From positions 62,001 through 126,000 of the forward strand of contig JAQGEQ010000372.1 in assembly GCA_034620365.1 (NCBI GenBank): 64,000 nt of DNA, in the 5' to 3' direction. Position numbers and translations under genes: made by a program. Within the stretch, counting starts at the first letter, position 1; each line of letters starts with the position of its first letter. This document shows positions 45,887 to 59,709 of the stretch, in pieces. A model generated the notes under the pieces. The model saw only the letters and a list, made by a program, of their open reading frames with translations, was not told the origin of the DNA and did not search any database. The DNA comes from Pegea sp. RAD2-039 (Eukaryota > Chordata > Thaliacea > Salpida > Salpidae).

Positions 45887-48424
45887 AAGATTTCCGCTTT
45901 AGTCAAGACATTTAAATTATGTAGTGTTTTTAACGCCACTGAACTAGTTATGGATTGTATGGCTACTAGAAAAATAGTGTGTTGGTTGCTAAGTTGCACA
46001 ACTGTTCAAAACTATTTTACTATTTTGGTTTTGTTAGCAGAATCAATCAAATTAATGTTTGCTCTCAAATCTATTTTAATCCAACAATCATCGTAAATAC
46101 TGTATATAAGTAAATAAGATTAAATTATGCAACACTTTTGCAATTGACTTTATTTAGAAATGAAGTTAATCGACGTTTTCAAATTTAAAGAAAGAAATAT
46201 AAGCATTGAAATATTCCTACAGATTCATTTGTTTTATAAATCTTAATCTGTTGCATGACTAGAAAGTTATATTGTGAGTTTGTAATTTTTTTAATGTTAG
46301 AACAGTTGACAAAAGTGTTCAGACGAAAAACAAATTTTTAAGTAGATGTGATTATAGCGAAAATTGATTTTATATATTTACTGATAACTCAATCAAAACA
46401 AAAACTGATGCGATAGCACCAAAGAAGTAGTTTTAATCTATGTCAATTATAAAGGCACAACGTGAATTTTAAGTACACTCATTTTCTAAAATGATTTACT
46501 TTTATTTAAAATGAAAAACTTGCCAATAATACTATCTGTATTTATATGAAATATTAGTTTTTTTAGGATGCTATAATTACAAACTTTACTATATTTACTT
46601 TCAATTCTTTTTAAACCATTCTTACGTCAAATTCAAATAAAAAGCCAATTAGGTGTGTTTATTTCTTTTAAGATCGAAAGATTTTATTAAATCATCTATT
46701 TTCATCTACAGAGTAACATTTAGATGTAACACTAACTGAACATTTAGTATTCAAAAAAACCTTTTTGCCGACATTATATGTCCCATTTTTCATATTTCTT
46801 CAAAATCCATGCTAATTATTTTTATTAAAAAACACAAACATAACATAAAAATAATTATTTCTTTACCTGCTTTCAAAGTTTATGGAAATAATAATTTTTT
46901 TATATATAGAATCCAAGGTCAAAAAAACAATTAATAATTAATCACGTTGGCGCATTTTTTTAGCGACCAAATTTTCTACCAAAATTTTGTAAACATTAAA
47001 CCAACATATCTAAACCGTTGATTTAGATGTCTTATGTTACTGCAACTTATTAATTATTTTTTTTAAGGTGTTACTTTATAAGAAGTTTAGAAATTCTTTA
47101 GTGTAAAAGTAAAATTTTCATTTAATATTTTCTTGGTGCTAGTCTTCATCTTAGTATAGTCTTCATCAGCAAAAATATATTTTTTGTTTAGGTTTTATTT
47201 ATCTATTAATAATCATGTTTTTTATAATTTTTGACCAATGTACTGTATAAATTAAGATGAGATGAATCACTTCAAATTTACCATTATCATACTTTTAAAA
47301 TTATTATAATTTAATATAGCTGAATCTTTTCACACAAATAGTATTTTAAAAAATTCCCTTTTTGGTTTAACATAAAAATTGTTATTATTAATTTTATATC
47401 AAAAGATTTGTAATTTTATCATAGCTTTCTTTGTTTGAAAACTAGATTAAATAATAGACCTGGCTATTTTTTTTAAATGTAATGATTCCAAAAACAACTT
47501 GCATCTTTTCATGTCAGTTTTTTTTTACTTCTCCTACAATCATAGCTAATTAATTTTGTTAGAAAAAAGAAATAACTAAAAAATGATTATCACTATATTA
47601 TTTTCGAATTACAGCTTTTCTTTCAACTCACATCATATAAAAATTTATTATACTAAGTCCAATGTTTGTCAAGCAATTAATTTTGAGTAATGATACTAAC
47701 CTATCATCTAATAATTATCATTGTAAATCTAGCTTTATATAGGACTGTGTTGTAAATAACAACATTGCTTAGTTAAAAGAACAACTTTCTTTATAATGTA
47801 AGGGTTTTCAAATAAAAAAATTCAATTATACATTATTTTATTTATGAACAGAATATTCTAGTAGTTTATAATAATTCAAAAGAGTTTGTTCATAATGATG
47901 AACTCTATTTAAAGCTTTGTTTGCAAGTTTGGTTGTTTGACTTTAATAGATAAGTAAAACAGTTATGATTTTTGTATCTTCAGAAAAAAACTTAATATTT
48001 TTAATATAATGTACCACTATATAAATTATAAGAAAGGAGATAAAATAATTACAGAAAATGTTATGTGATGAAGTTCATATTGTGATGGTAAGTTGTACAC
48101 GTGGTTAGACTGCAGACTCATAGTTTTAAATAAAATTCATTTATACATCAGTTTACAGTTACTGAAGGTGACGGTTATCAGCAATTATTAGACTTCTAAA
48201 ATTAATAACATTTCGGAATGATAGTCTGATTTTTTGTATTCACACAACTTGCAATTAATAAGTTTTAAAATTTTTTACATCTTTAAGAAATTGCTGCTAA
48301 TTTGTTTTATTAATTTATGTGAGACTCTCTACATCGCTTGTTTTAGATGAAGCAAGTGGATTTCTTCTTTATTGAATTTATTTTGTTTAACATCAATTTT
48401 CAAGTAATCTTAAATTTTCTTGTT
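45887..48424. other. AT-rich DNA between the units
   Basis: Unit homology ends at about 46,095 (ATACTGTATATAAG). From there to 48,424 it is single-copy A/T-rich sequence with no supported gene. Confidence 0.5.
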
Positions 48425-50870
48425 TAGGAGGAAAAACAAGTGAAGATGGAATGTATCAAATAAGGTTTGTGATTGGTTGTTTGAAAACATGCAGATATCA
48501 AGGCGTTACTAGAATCACATGGGATACACGTACATTCCATTACTGCAGCTCACGTGCCTGAGAATCCCAAGTTAAATAGGATCGCTCAAGGTGCTCATAG
48601 CAGTACTATAAGGATCAGAGATAGTCATTTGTATACAATGAAGACTGGAAGATTTTTAGCTGGAGCTGTAAGTAAAATTTGCTGCTGAAACACTACAATT
48701 TCACCAAGAATTTTATTTATGACTAAAATAGTGAAGTATAGATGTCATCTAGAACTCTTAGCTACGAAGATGCTTATCATTGGCCAAACCAAGGGTACGT
48801 TTTTATAACAACAATTTGATCAATTTGTAAATTGTATGAAAATTCACTTTTTTGTTTCAGAAAAGCTGTGAAAGATTCTGCAGAAACCGTCACAGAACAA
48901 AATTTGATTTGTGTATGAAGTTCCAATAACAGCAGCCCTTGCATAAACGCTGTTGGTGCCCCAGGAGGGACCAGTCCTCAAGTTATTGGTTTGTTGTTGT
49001 CATTTTGTTATAACCATCTTCTGATTTGAAGTCTAAGGTGTTGGGGCCTGGCTATTACCTGAGATGATGACCACTGAGTACTCTTTAAAGGACAAAATAC
49101 TGTGAAACGAGTAAATACAGGTGAACATCGACATATCTCTAACTTTCAGAATTGCAGTATGACTTGTCTATAGGTGTATTAATCTCAGCACCAGGTGGCG
49201 CTATCACATATAATCCTAATTTGACAATTCGACTCGGTGGTCAATTGATGATTGGAACAACAATGGCGTCACCAAACGATTGCGGAGAACTTGCTCTAGT
49301 TCACTCAGGTGACTAACCACTTGGCTAATGACATGTTTGAACAGTTTGTTGGTTTACGTTAAAATTTCATGAGCTGACTTGGACTTTATCCGCTGTTTAA
49401 AAGGCGCTGGTCACCACTGCAACATTTCTAAAAAGAAGTTTGAAACATATCTTCAAGTAGCTGGTCTTCTGCACGTAATATTCACGTGATGGTACCTTCT
49501 CGAGTCTAATTTCTCAGTTTTAGGTGATGGAGTACTTGGAGTATTTGAAAATTATTCGAATCGAATTCATTCAATTATTGATTATAAGATCACAACCAAG
49601 AAAAAACACTTTAATCTTACCAAGTATTTAGTTATGTCTAAAATATAGAAGTATAGATGTCATCTAGAACTCTTAGCTACGGAGATGCTTATCATTGGCC
49701 TAACCAAGGGTACGTTTTAGTAACAACAATTTGATCAATTTGTAAATTGTCTGAAAATTCACTTTTTTGTTTCAGAAAAGCTGTGAAAGACTCTGCAGAT
49801 ACCGTCACAGAAAATAAATTGATTTGTGTATGAAGTGCCAATATCAGCAGCCCTTGCGAAACCACTGTTGGTGCCCCAGGAGGGACCAGTCCTCATGTTA
49901 TTGGTTTGTTGTTGTCATTTTGTTAAAACCATCTTCTGATTTGAAGTTTAAGGTGTTGGGGCCTGGCTATCACCTGAGATGATGACCACTGAGTACTCTT
50001 TAAAGAACAAAATACTGTGAAACGAGTAAATACAGGTGAACTTCGACATATTTCCAACTTTCAAAATTGCAGTATGAATGGTTATATAGGTGTAACATTC
50101 TCAGCAACTGGTGGCGCTATCACATCTGTTCCTAATTAGACGATACAAGGTGTTCAATTGATGAATGGAACAAAGATGGCACAATGGAACAAATCTTCTT
50201 GAATTTAATTTGTCAGTTTTAGATGATGGAGTGCTAGGAGATTTTGAAAAGATATTAAAAGATTGATTCATTCAAATATCATTTCAAGATCTCAAGTAAT
50301 AATAAGACACATGGTAAGTATCAGACTGAATCGAGTACGATTTCCTTAATTGGTATTTCAGGGATCTATTTCCGTTCGTTACTCGAATGCAAGAAATCGA
50401 AAACAGTGACAGTAATCATTAAACCTACTTGGCATCCATCAAAAAATGAGTGAAGCTCCTATTGATCTCATTCAGATTTCCTATTACGATTGTTGTAGAG
50501 TCGGAAAAGGAGTTTGCCTACTCATCTAAACTCTCACTGATTTGTATATCAGACTACCTTTTTCCATTCATTTTGATGTATATTCCAATCATCGAGAAAC
50601 TCTGATTGGTGAAACAAAAAGACTTCTAGTGTTGTTACTAGCAACGAAGCTGTTCTTACCTATGTAGCGCCACTAGTGGATGACAAGCAAAAAGCTTATT
50701 TTGATTTAGATATTAATACAGATTTGTTTGTAGGATCCCAAAGAATACACGCGGAGGAATCTACTTTATCGGAACTTTTACTCTTCCAAAAGATGAAGTT
50801 AAAAAGAAAGCGGTGTGTTGAAAGAGAATTCTTCAACCTCACTTCGAATACCTCGTTCTTCTTCATATGA
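48425..50870 (+). pseudogene. Tripeptidyl-peptidase II-like pseudogene with internal duplication
   Basis: Subtilase pieces of TPP II are clear. ESHGIHVHSITAAHVPENPK (about 48,512) contains the catalytic His motif SHGTHV. LSYEDAYHWPNQ (48,756) follows, then INAVGAPGGTSPQVIG (48,937) and [20 protein letters not shown] (49,174). The Ser motif region reads [15 protein letters not shown], with Thr at the usual catalytic Ser. A TGA stop splits the piece before SSNNSSPC. The block from about 48,720 to 49,260 is repeated at about 49,635-50,180 with the same TGA, so decay began before the repeat formed. C-terminal traces include GIYLRSLLE (about 50,362) and GGIYFIGTFTLPKDEVKKKA (about 50,745-50,810). 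Frameshifts and stops throughout rule out a working peptidase. Confidence 0.85.
49635..50180 (+). repeat. Tandem repeat of the TPP II catalytic-domain exons
   Basis: Second repeat, about 915 bases from the first (48,720-49,260). It begins near TATGTCTAAAATATAGAAGTATAGATGTC and ends where AATTGATGAATGGAAC diverges into other sequence. Confidence 0.75.
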
Positions 50871-52054
50871 TCACATTTTTTCAAGTTTTTCGTAATACCT
50901 GAAACACTCACTTATTCGTGGCGGTCCCAATGTCCACTTACAGGTCAGTCCCAATGTCTTTCTGATTTTTGTTCACATTTTGATGTTTAAGGGAGGAGTA
51001 CCTATTTATATGTGTGTAGCAAGATTGTGGTCTAATTCCTTAGAATCAGAATTTTAATGGAAACTTCAGTTTACGGGTGTAGGACCAAATGCTTTAAAAT
51101 CATCAAAAGTGACTTTAAAACTTTCTATTTTCAATTTACAAATAATCCTTTTTCAGCATTCTACAGTTTGTTGCTAGTGAATCAGCTGTACCAAACCTGC
51201 TACAGATAGCAAAGAAGAGTTATTATGAAATTAGTATTATTGGTTATATTCTTCCTTTACTTGTGTAGAATAAATTATATGATCGATATTTTGTTCAATG
51301 ACTTGAGGCCTAAAAATGATTACCACCAGTAAATCTACTCATGAAATTGAATGGTTAATAGTTCAATTTCTAACTATTTTATTTATTTCCATCAAATTGA
51401 TTAAAAACTCTTTCAAAATATCATAAACAACCAAAAGAAACTCTCTGTTGGTAAAACACAAACATCTTTATTTTCAGACTTTTTGTAAAAAATAGTATTT
51501 ATTTTTTCTAATTAACAGAATCTATTTTTATCATATCACATCTCCATGGTTTGCGTGTTTACTCGTATTTAAGTTGTTTTCCACCAAAGATTGATCGTTT
51601 TCATAATTTATCTTCGACTTCAATCAAAGTTGTGTATTATAATATTGCATTATGGTGTTCGCCTTTAATACTGCATCTGATGCTTGTGGACGGATGACGT
51701 CTGAGGTTCTGCAACTACTATGATCGAGTGATTCTCAAGAAATTCTGACTCATCCACTGTAATTCTATCTATTAGCTATAAGAGCTATTGAACTTGTAGA
51801 ATTTAGAATTGTCATAGTTAATAAAATGATTCAAAGAGTTTCAACTTGTTTTTATCATAAAAATTGTTTAAAAATTTGTTGACAACCATATTCCAACTAG
51901 ACTTTTGAATTCATAGACTTTTCATTTGTATAAATTACAATTAAATCAACACTAAATATGAATATACAATTGTAATTTCAATAACTCTAAATTAGAATTA
52001 ATATCAAAGCTCTTAAAAAAAATTTCATATTCTAGTAGTGATAGAAGCGTAACT
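50871..52054. other. Intergenic DNA
   Basis: Fading TPP II-like traces to about 51,000, then no gene. From about 51,950 it begins to match unit 1 near 44,440. Confidence 0.45.
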
Positions 52055-53411
52055 AATTATCATCAACATTTTTAGTTAACTCTTGTAACCAATTTTCTTT
52101 TCAAAATATATGTTTAATCTTTCATCATATCCTCACTTACAAACGCTGCTGAATATTCCTTAAACTCTATTAAGGGACGCCTCAGCAAATATTCAACTAG
52201 TATCCTATTACCTGGCAAGCCTTCACATTGGCCAACTCCAGTTATGTGAGTTACAAGCGTCTGCAAAATTTCTGAAACAGACAACTCTTCAATCATGTAC
52301 AAACAAAAGACTTTCTTGGTTTAATACACATTTATGCATATCGTGATAAGTGTGAAGTTTAAAGTGACATGGATTTTGTATGAAAATCATGATTGTTTCT
52401 ACTAGAGCCAAAAAACAATTTTTTTATTTTTTTTAGACAATTTTAGTTTAGAGTAGTTAATCCAACAGTTCTTACTTCTATTAATGTTATGACTTCTATG
52501 TCTCTATCAAAATATTAATTTTTTATCTTAGATAAGCTTTGCAAGTATTTTTGCATCTTTTGATTTTCCATTTTTATTGTCTCTTTCATTGATTTCAACT
52601 TTAACACTTTTAATCTCAATTGAAATTAAATTACTTTTGTTTCCTGCAGATTTTATCTGCCTCAGAATGTTCAGAATATTGTAGCTGTTCTTGTTTTCTT
52701 AATCGCTCACAGCGATCAAACTTTTGCTTGAACTTTCTGTGAAAATCTTGCTGATTTTTGCTTTGATCTCCCTCTAAAAAATCTATAAAATCATTTTCAT
52801 CAGTACTTTCATCAATCTCGTTTATGTCAGTATCCTCATTAAGATCAAGTGAAAAATTGCTACAGCTCTCACTACTAATAGAGTAAATTTTGTCAGCTTT
52901 TTCACACATATCATTTGCCTTTCTTTTCTTGGTTGTTCGTAAAACAAACAAATTTGACTGAAATTGTGATTTACCATTTTTTGTAGAAATTTTCATTTCA
53001 TAACATTAAAATAATCCTTTCTGAAGCACGGACACATGATCTTAATAAAATCATCTTGATTCGTAAGCTATTGAAAATCTGGACTAGCATAAAGAAGTTT
53101 TAGGGAAAAATAAAAGAATTAAATTTCTAAACAATATAAAAGCCTTACAATTTAAGCCTTTCAGAGATAATTTAATGATATCAAATAAACTTAAATCCTC
53201 AATCTCTGAATCAATTCAACTATTTTAACTTAAAATGATACTCCATCAGCTAATTTATTATATAGTTTTACCAAAAAGTAAATAGAAGACTAAATATAAT
53301 CTTACGGTAAGAGACTGACTTGTCGCTTTATGTTTGTTTCTTGTAATACGTTGCATTTGCACTTTCCACATCTTCAGGATAACAAAAGTAATTAAAAGGC
53401 TTTCTGAACAA
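52055..53411 (-). pseudogene. Acidic, serine-rich unknown gene, third copy (unit tail)
   Basis: It matches 44,514-45,886. Here the stretch YMIEELSVSEILQTLVTHIT is open where the other copies have TAA, and the KDAKILAKLI end is in frame with the preceding IEIKSVKV. It is broken elsewhere: a two-base loss near 52,655 ends one frame at ADKICRKQK; a one-base loss near 53,360 shifts the PEDVES piece; and the C-terminus stops early at SEDMMKD. It is followed directly by unit 2. Confidence 0.5.
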
Positions 53412-54262
53412 TTTCTGCTTTAGTCAAGACATTTACAGTATGTAGTGTTTTAATGCCACTGAAGAAGTTAGGGATTGTATGGCTACTAGAAAAATAGTGT
53501 GTTGGTTGCTAAGTTGCACAACTGTTCAAAACTATTTTACTATTTTATTTTGTTAGCAAATTCGATCAAACTAATCTTTGCTCTCACATATATTTGAATC
53601 AGAGAATGATTTTAAATACTGAATATAAGGAGTTTAAAACGGAGTTTCAAATGTTTCTTCAGTTACATATTGCAAAAAAGTTTAAATTTAAAGAATGTAC
53701 CATAAACTGAATATTGATTAAACTCTTAATTAAACATATGTTCAAAAACATTTGACAAAGAAGTTTGGATTATGAATCAATCTTTATGTTAAAGTCATTC
53801 ATCTGTGACACTTTACTTAACATGAAACGTGAAACTTCACACAAAACTCATATGTTGTATGCATCACTTAATATTAATCAACTGTACACACTTAATGATT
53901 TTTAATCTAACTCTAATGAAACTTGATTGTTAGTTAAAATAGCTCTTTGTCAAAAACCTTAGTTATTTTCTTTTTTCTACCTCTAATAATAATTGCTTGG
54001 CTTTACCTTTAGCTACTAATTTGAAAATATTTTAACAACAAACTAACTTGAAGTAAAAATTTTTGAAATTGTAGTTAGCAGCCTGCTGTTTACAAAAAAA
54101 AAGTAACAATTCGGAAATTTTGTAATCACGTTTTAATATTTACATCAATTTTATAAAATTACACCAAAAAAAAAATCTTAAAATCAAAACTTTAATCTTT
54201 TGCAAACCGTCAATGAACGATTTCAAGTTTCAATATTTAAGCTTCAAGATTGTAAGAACAAT
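53412..54262. other. Junction between unit tail and unit 2
   Basis: Tail homology ends at about 53,638 and unit 2 starts at about 53,640-53,648. No gene until the last exon of the receptor gene. Confidence 0.5.
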
Positions 54263-57195
54263 TTATCGATTCCTTCTGGATATCCTCACGCTAGATCTTC
54301 GACATCGGCGATTTTTCTTCCAACGATAATAAAATTGGACGACTTCTTTAACCGTTTTGTCTTTGAGCTGTATAAGTAAAGTTATAAATATATTAGATAT
54401 TTATGTAATCTTAATAACAATCACAAAAAGTAATTTCTTTTTTTTCTAAAAGTATTCAAAATGGATTAAATTGTTTACAGTTGACTCAAAAAATAAAAAG
54501 GATATAGCTAATGAATTTACTAACATAGTCCTTCTGTATATTCATGAAATTCTTTTTGTGTTTACGGAAACCCCTTACAAACATTTTACGATCATTGATG
54601 CTCCAATTTTCCATAAAAGGAGTGTTTTTTTGCTTGATAGAATAAGTTTCAAAAGCCTTAAAATACAATCATAGTTTAAGCTTTAGAAAAAAATCGGAAG
54701 AATTTCAAAATATATTTTTTTAATTGTCAAATTGTAAGACTTTAACATTTATTGGGAATGTAAACCAAATAAAAAACAAGTGAATTGTTAATATTTATGT
54801 ATTTTATCATTTACCTTTTTAACGTTATAGTCATTTTTAGATAAGACTTCAAATGCTTCCTCATAGAAAATTTCTGAATGATTTTTCTTACCATCACTTG
54901 TTGGATTTTGTTCAGAGCAAGTGGATATAAAATTTATTGCTTAAAAAATAACAGAAAATTAAAATAGTCATTGCTGTTGAACTATTGTTTCAACAAACTT
55001 AATAAAAACATACTTTAAATTTAAAAATCTTATTTTTTAATTACAGGTTAATACTTTTGAGTTTTAATTTATTAACTATTACAAATGTCCATCTTTGAAA
55101 AAACCTACCATCTTCATCAGATAAACGCTTCGAGTCAAAAGTTAGCTTTGACAACTCAACTTCTTCAAAAGTTCTGTTAATCTCTGGTAAATTGGTAATC
55201 TACAAAAATATTTTAGTAATTGCTCAAATACAGTAAATTATGAATTACTTGATATTGTTCACCAATCCTCTGCTTTACTCTATGTTTATCCCAACACTCA
55301 ATCAATTCAGAAAATTCATTTCTGACTAGTTAAAAAAATTGAGAATTTTTTTTGTTACTTAAATTGCAATAAGAGTACAAGCAAGCTTAATGATAAGAAA
55401 TATAATTTTTCTTTTTACAGTTATAAAAAGATTAGTTAGAAAAGTAAACTAACAAAAAAGTTACGAAAGTATATAATCTTTGTTATTAGAGTTAGCTAAA
55501 TAAATAGTACTACCGCAAAATAAATTATACAGTATATTTTATCTAAATAATTGATGGTATCATTATAAAAAAACCAGTAATTGCTGAAAACAAAATTTTT
55601 AATTAACTATTAATCATGAACTCTAAGGATATTTCTTAACCTTACAAAGAAAAGTTACCGGTAAAAAATAACATCAATACTTTTAATTGAAATCTTAAAG
55701 ATAACAATTTGGAGTCTCAATATTTACTTGAGACTTTTCTATTTTTAAAACTTACATTTTTCATCAGAGAATGAGCTTGAGTCAACATCTACATTTGAAT
55801 TTTGACAGTCGCCAGCGGTATTTTCTAAGTTTGGTGGGCTTTCAACCTGAATAATTTTCATTAGACCTGACCATTTATTGAAAATTTTTTCTTACTTGAC
55901 ATTGTTCATCAGTCTGTGATTCGCTTCTAGTTTCATCGCAAAGATCTGGAAAATGGTCTAAATTGTCATTTGATTTTTTCTTAACTAAACAGACATTTTA
56001 GATAAAGTTCATGATTCAACGAAAAGCATTGAATTATAAAAAAAATACATTAGTTTTTGAACAAACTAATAAATTTAATTTTTTAGTTTATAAACGAAAT
56101 GAAGAGATTACAAAATTAAGTATAGTTCTTTAATGTTGAAAACCAATTTAGTTTGCAAGTTAAATAGCAGAATAATTTTGCTGTTTTACCAGTTTCATAG
56201 TTACATAGCTCAATCGAAATTCTTTCAAGAAATGACAAAAACACAAAAAAAATTGATAATAATCAAAACTATTCTGCCAAAAGTAAAATAACAAATAAGT
56301 AAAAACCAATACACGTATAGATTTTAAACAAAGATGGATTTACCGTTTTGTTGAGTGAAACCGGTTGGAACATTCTTTTTCTGTTGGCTCTCTTGGATTG
56401 TTTTTCGTTTGCATTTGGGTTCGGTAGAACTATTAGATTCTGTTTTATTTTCATTGGAAGGATCAGTTGATAATTGTGTATGAATTGGTTCATCTAGCTG
56501 ATTGCTTGATGAAGGATTTTCATTTGAAATTTCTTCCAGATTATTTTCCTTTTAACGTGAAAATGTTATTTAAACTTTCATGATTCTTATAACTACTTAC
56601 CCTTTCATTATTAAGTTCATCATCACCCCACATTTCCCCCATTAAAATCTTGTTTCTAATATGTTGTGGCTTCTAAAGAAATAAAGTAGTTTTAAGAAAT
56701 CAACTGTAAAAAAATAACTCACAATCACAGCTATAACATCAGGATTTCGTCCACCTGGCTTTCTACCATCTTGAATGCCTGTCAAATTTGATATAAAAAA
56801 TGACAAAAGAAAAATTATTTAGTAAACTCACCTTTCATATTCATTCCTATGTCAAGACAAGTTTTAAAGCGACAATACTGGCATTTTCCTAAATCTCTTA
56901 AAGCACAATTCTTGGTGTACATACAAATGTAAGTTTTTCTGGATTTAACGGTTCGCCAGAAAAAGCATTTACATGCTTCGCAGCAAATCACTCCGTAGTG
57001 CTTGCCTTTACGGACAACTTTGCGTTTCTTGACAACTTTGCGTTTAATGAGATCCTGACAGACCACACATTTTGGTTTTTCATCCTTGTTAGCTAAAAAA
57101 AGTGGTTAATATCTAGGACAAATAAATTTTGTCTAAAACTTACTTTTGTTGATATGTTTTTTCACATAAGATTTGCGGTCAGCAGTAGACTCCAT
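54263..57195 (-). CDS. Nuclear-receptor DNA-binding domain fused to ELM2-SANT, copy B
   Basis: The same 12-exon structure as copy A, from ATG 57195 to a stop ending at 54263. All splice sites are conserved and no frameshift is found on comparing each exon with copy A. Exon 2 (57092-56832) is exactly 18 bases shorter because the first-finger repeat has two units instead of three, giving 451 residues. The zinc ligands, P-box CEACKC, ELM2 motif (IGEQYQITNLPEI) and SANT motif (W at the start of MENWSINDRKMF; KTVKEVVQFYYRWKK) are all kept. Most coding differences are single substitutions, such as AFET for AFEA, whereas introns show more indels. That pattern supports function of the whole 12-exon frame. 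Predicted nuclear repressor; DNA target unknown. Confidence 0.84.
57013..57045 (-). repeat. 18-bp tandem repeat inside the first zinc finger (two units)
   Basis: Same unit as 36,387-36,437 with one repeat fewer; the reading frame is kept. Confidence 0.85.
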
Positions 57196-59709
57196 AACAA
57201 TTGTTATTAAATAAAAACCTGCTTCCATTAAAGTAAAAAGTTTAAGAAAAAACAATCAGCTTTTGACGAAATCATATTTATATAAGTTAACTAATTAGAG
57301 AAAACTGTTTCAGTTATTTTACAGATCTTCAACCTTATTCATGAAACTTAATTTAGTTAATCATTATTCTTATTAATTTTAAACTTTCTTTTAGTCTTCA
57401 AAATAAAATAGCTAAATATCTACCAACCCTTAAATAATTCAATTTTGCAAACTAAAAAAAGCTCATTTTAAAATATTCCCTAAATAAATATTTTTTAGAA
57501 TATAATTTAGCTTTAATAACGCCACTTATATAACACTGTTTCGTTTATTACAGAGGTTGTATAAATAGAATAGCAACAAAAAATATCTGTCAGTCCATCT
57601 GTTTTATCTATTAGCAATTCTACGCTACTTTACCGTCAATAGAAAAATATGCTATTCTTGTTATTTTACAGCATAAACAAGCTAAAACCGATTTTGCATT
57701 GATAAGTAGAAAGAGAATAAAGTAAACATTCAACAGACAGGAAAGCTAAAAAAGTTATTTGTGTGAAAATACAGATGGCAAATAAATCTTTGATCATATC
57801 TTTAGTCTGGAAACTTCTAATATTATATTCAGGAAATTATATAGGATTGTAGATAGATGACTATTTGCAATTTAGAATAGTCTTCAGGATGAATTGCAAA
57901 GATTAAAAAAGATTAGAAGAATGAAGAATGGAGCTGGTATTTGTTGGATTTACAGTTTTGTCGAACTATAATTTAGGTGGAATGTGAATACATCAGTTGA
58001 TTACAATTAATTTACAGAAATTGATTTCTGTATATACTTATCGGATGATATTTTACAAAGGTAATTTTAGCGGTGAATGCATCAATTATAGAAATGGTTT
58101 TATAGAGATTCACGTCCCATATTATAAGACAGAAGTGTACATATTTATTAAAATATCAACGAACTTTCTATAAAAAAAGAATTTATCAGTACTAATGAGA
58201 TTATGCATCAAAAATCTTCAAAAGTATTAAAAGTTTTTAAACGTTAAAATTTTGAAATATTCCTACCAGAATTTTTTTAACTTACAATATATGACGTCAA
58301 CTACTATGTCATCTGATACCTTCTAATTTTATCTTTGTTAAAGTTTTACAGAGATCAACAGATGTTGATTTGTTTACATAACTTTAAGATGATCTTTAAC
58401 AAAACAACTTTAATAATATTCTTTTGAATTTTTTCTTTGCAGCTGTCAATATGTCTCAAAGTAATTGAATTCAGTTACTAATTCGGGTCTATAATTTTAT
58501 TAACAATCAACAAATATAAAGGTGTTTTATAAAATTTACTTTATTTTCATAGAACTTATTGTAAGAATAGCTTGTAAATTAAATATAATCTATTTGTTAT
58601 TGCAAACTGTTTTGTTTGACAACTTAGCTTGGTTAATTTTATGATTAAATGAATTAGAAAAAAAAAATATATAAACGTTTGCCTTTCAGTTAATTTAGGC
58701 TAATTGTATCTTATTGAATTTCCGTTTACCAAATCTATAATTTCTTTATTCACTTCAAATCTGTATTTTGCATAATGGTCATCAGTTTTTTATAAAATCT
58801 CAACGTGAGACATAGCTGTAGCTATTATCACAAAATTTTGGTTGCAAAATCGAAAAAATTATAATAGCCTTATAGAAAACCTTATTAAATTTAAAACTAA
58901 CTTATTTTTGTATTTTCTAATATCATTTGTTTAAGAAGCATACGAAGTTATTTAACTGACGTTTTGTTAATCTAAAAATAGTTTGTTTTTTGTATGAAGC
59001 AAACACTTTTGCTTATCAAAACAATAAAAGGGAAACAGATGAAAAATAGAAATATACCAATGCAACTAAGAAAGTCATTTATACTTACAGTGTAATATAA
59101 GTACAATAAATTTCATTATTATATTTCTCATTAATATTTGCATTTCACACAATTCAAAACAAATAAGTAAACTGTTTTTATCAGTTAATTATTTAACTGA
59201 ATCAATGATTGAATAATTAATAATTCAAAGATTGATCAAACTTTTTTTTATAGATAATCAAATATTTCTTATTTAAAAGAATAAAATACATTAGGTTTTG
59301 TAAAATTAAAGGATTGTTGTCCAATCAATACTTTCCATAAGTAAGTAACTGTCACTGTAGAATAAACACGTGACTAAGAGAGAAAAAAAAGAGAAAGGTT
59401 CTTTTGAGAGTATAGTTTTGATATATTTATAAGTAAATGCCGGTTTAGTTAGTTTTGTAACATATTTTTTGAGAAAAACTTAGCAATTTTTGTTATTATG
59501 GTATTTTTATATGCTTGTATAGTTAGTTATTTTCAAATTAAGAAGATTAGCCATTAGTAGATATAGAAGCTTTTTTCTAATATTTTGTTGTTACTTCTGA
59601 CTGTAAATCTGAATAGACTTGTAGAGCTTACTTCAAAGAATTATTGAGATATTATAATTATTAAGCTGAAAACTTTAATTTCTAGAAATTGTGTTTTAAA
59701 AATCTGAAA
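57196..59709. other. AT-rich intergenic DNA, unit 2
   Basis: Upstream flank of both the minus-strand receptor gene and the plus-strand CAF1 gene, which diverge from here. The deletion/insertion junction relative to unit 1 is at about 57,839. No other gene is seen. Confidence 0.5.

Larger units (their letters stand above)
32995..46095. repeat. Segmental duplication unit 1
   Basis: It matches unit 2 (53,640-64,000) at high identity in three blocks: about 32,995-37,230, 39,930-46,095, and inside these nearly every intron and intergenic line. It differs mainly by 2.7 kb (37,231-39,929) that unit 2 lacks. Gene order: receptor-ELM2-SANT (minus), CAF1 (plus), unknown acidic gene (minus). Confidence 0.88.

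Noticed and set aside
48425-50870. Active tripeptidyl-peptidase II
   Set aside because: An in-frame TGA in both repeats, loss of the catalytic Ser motif, and many frameshifts.
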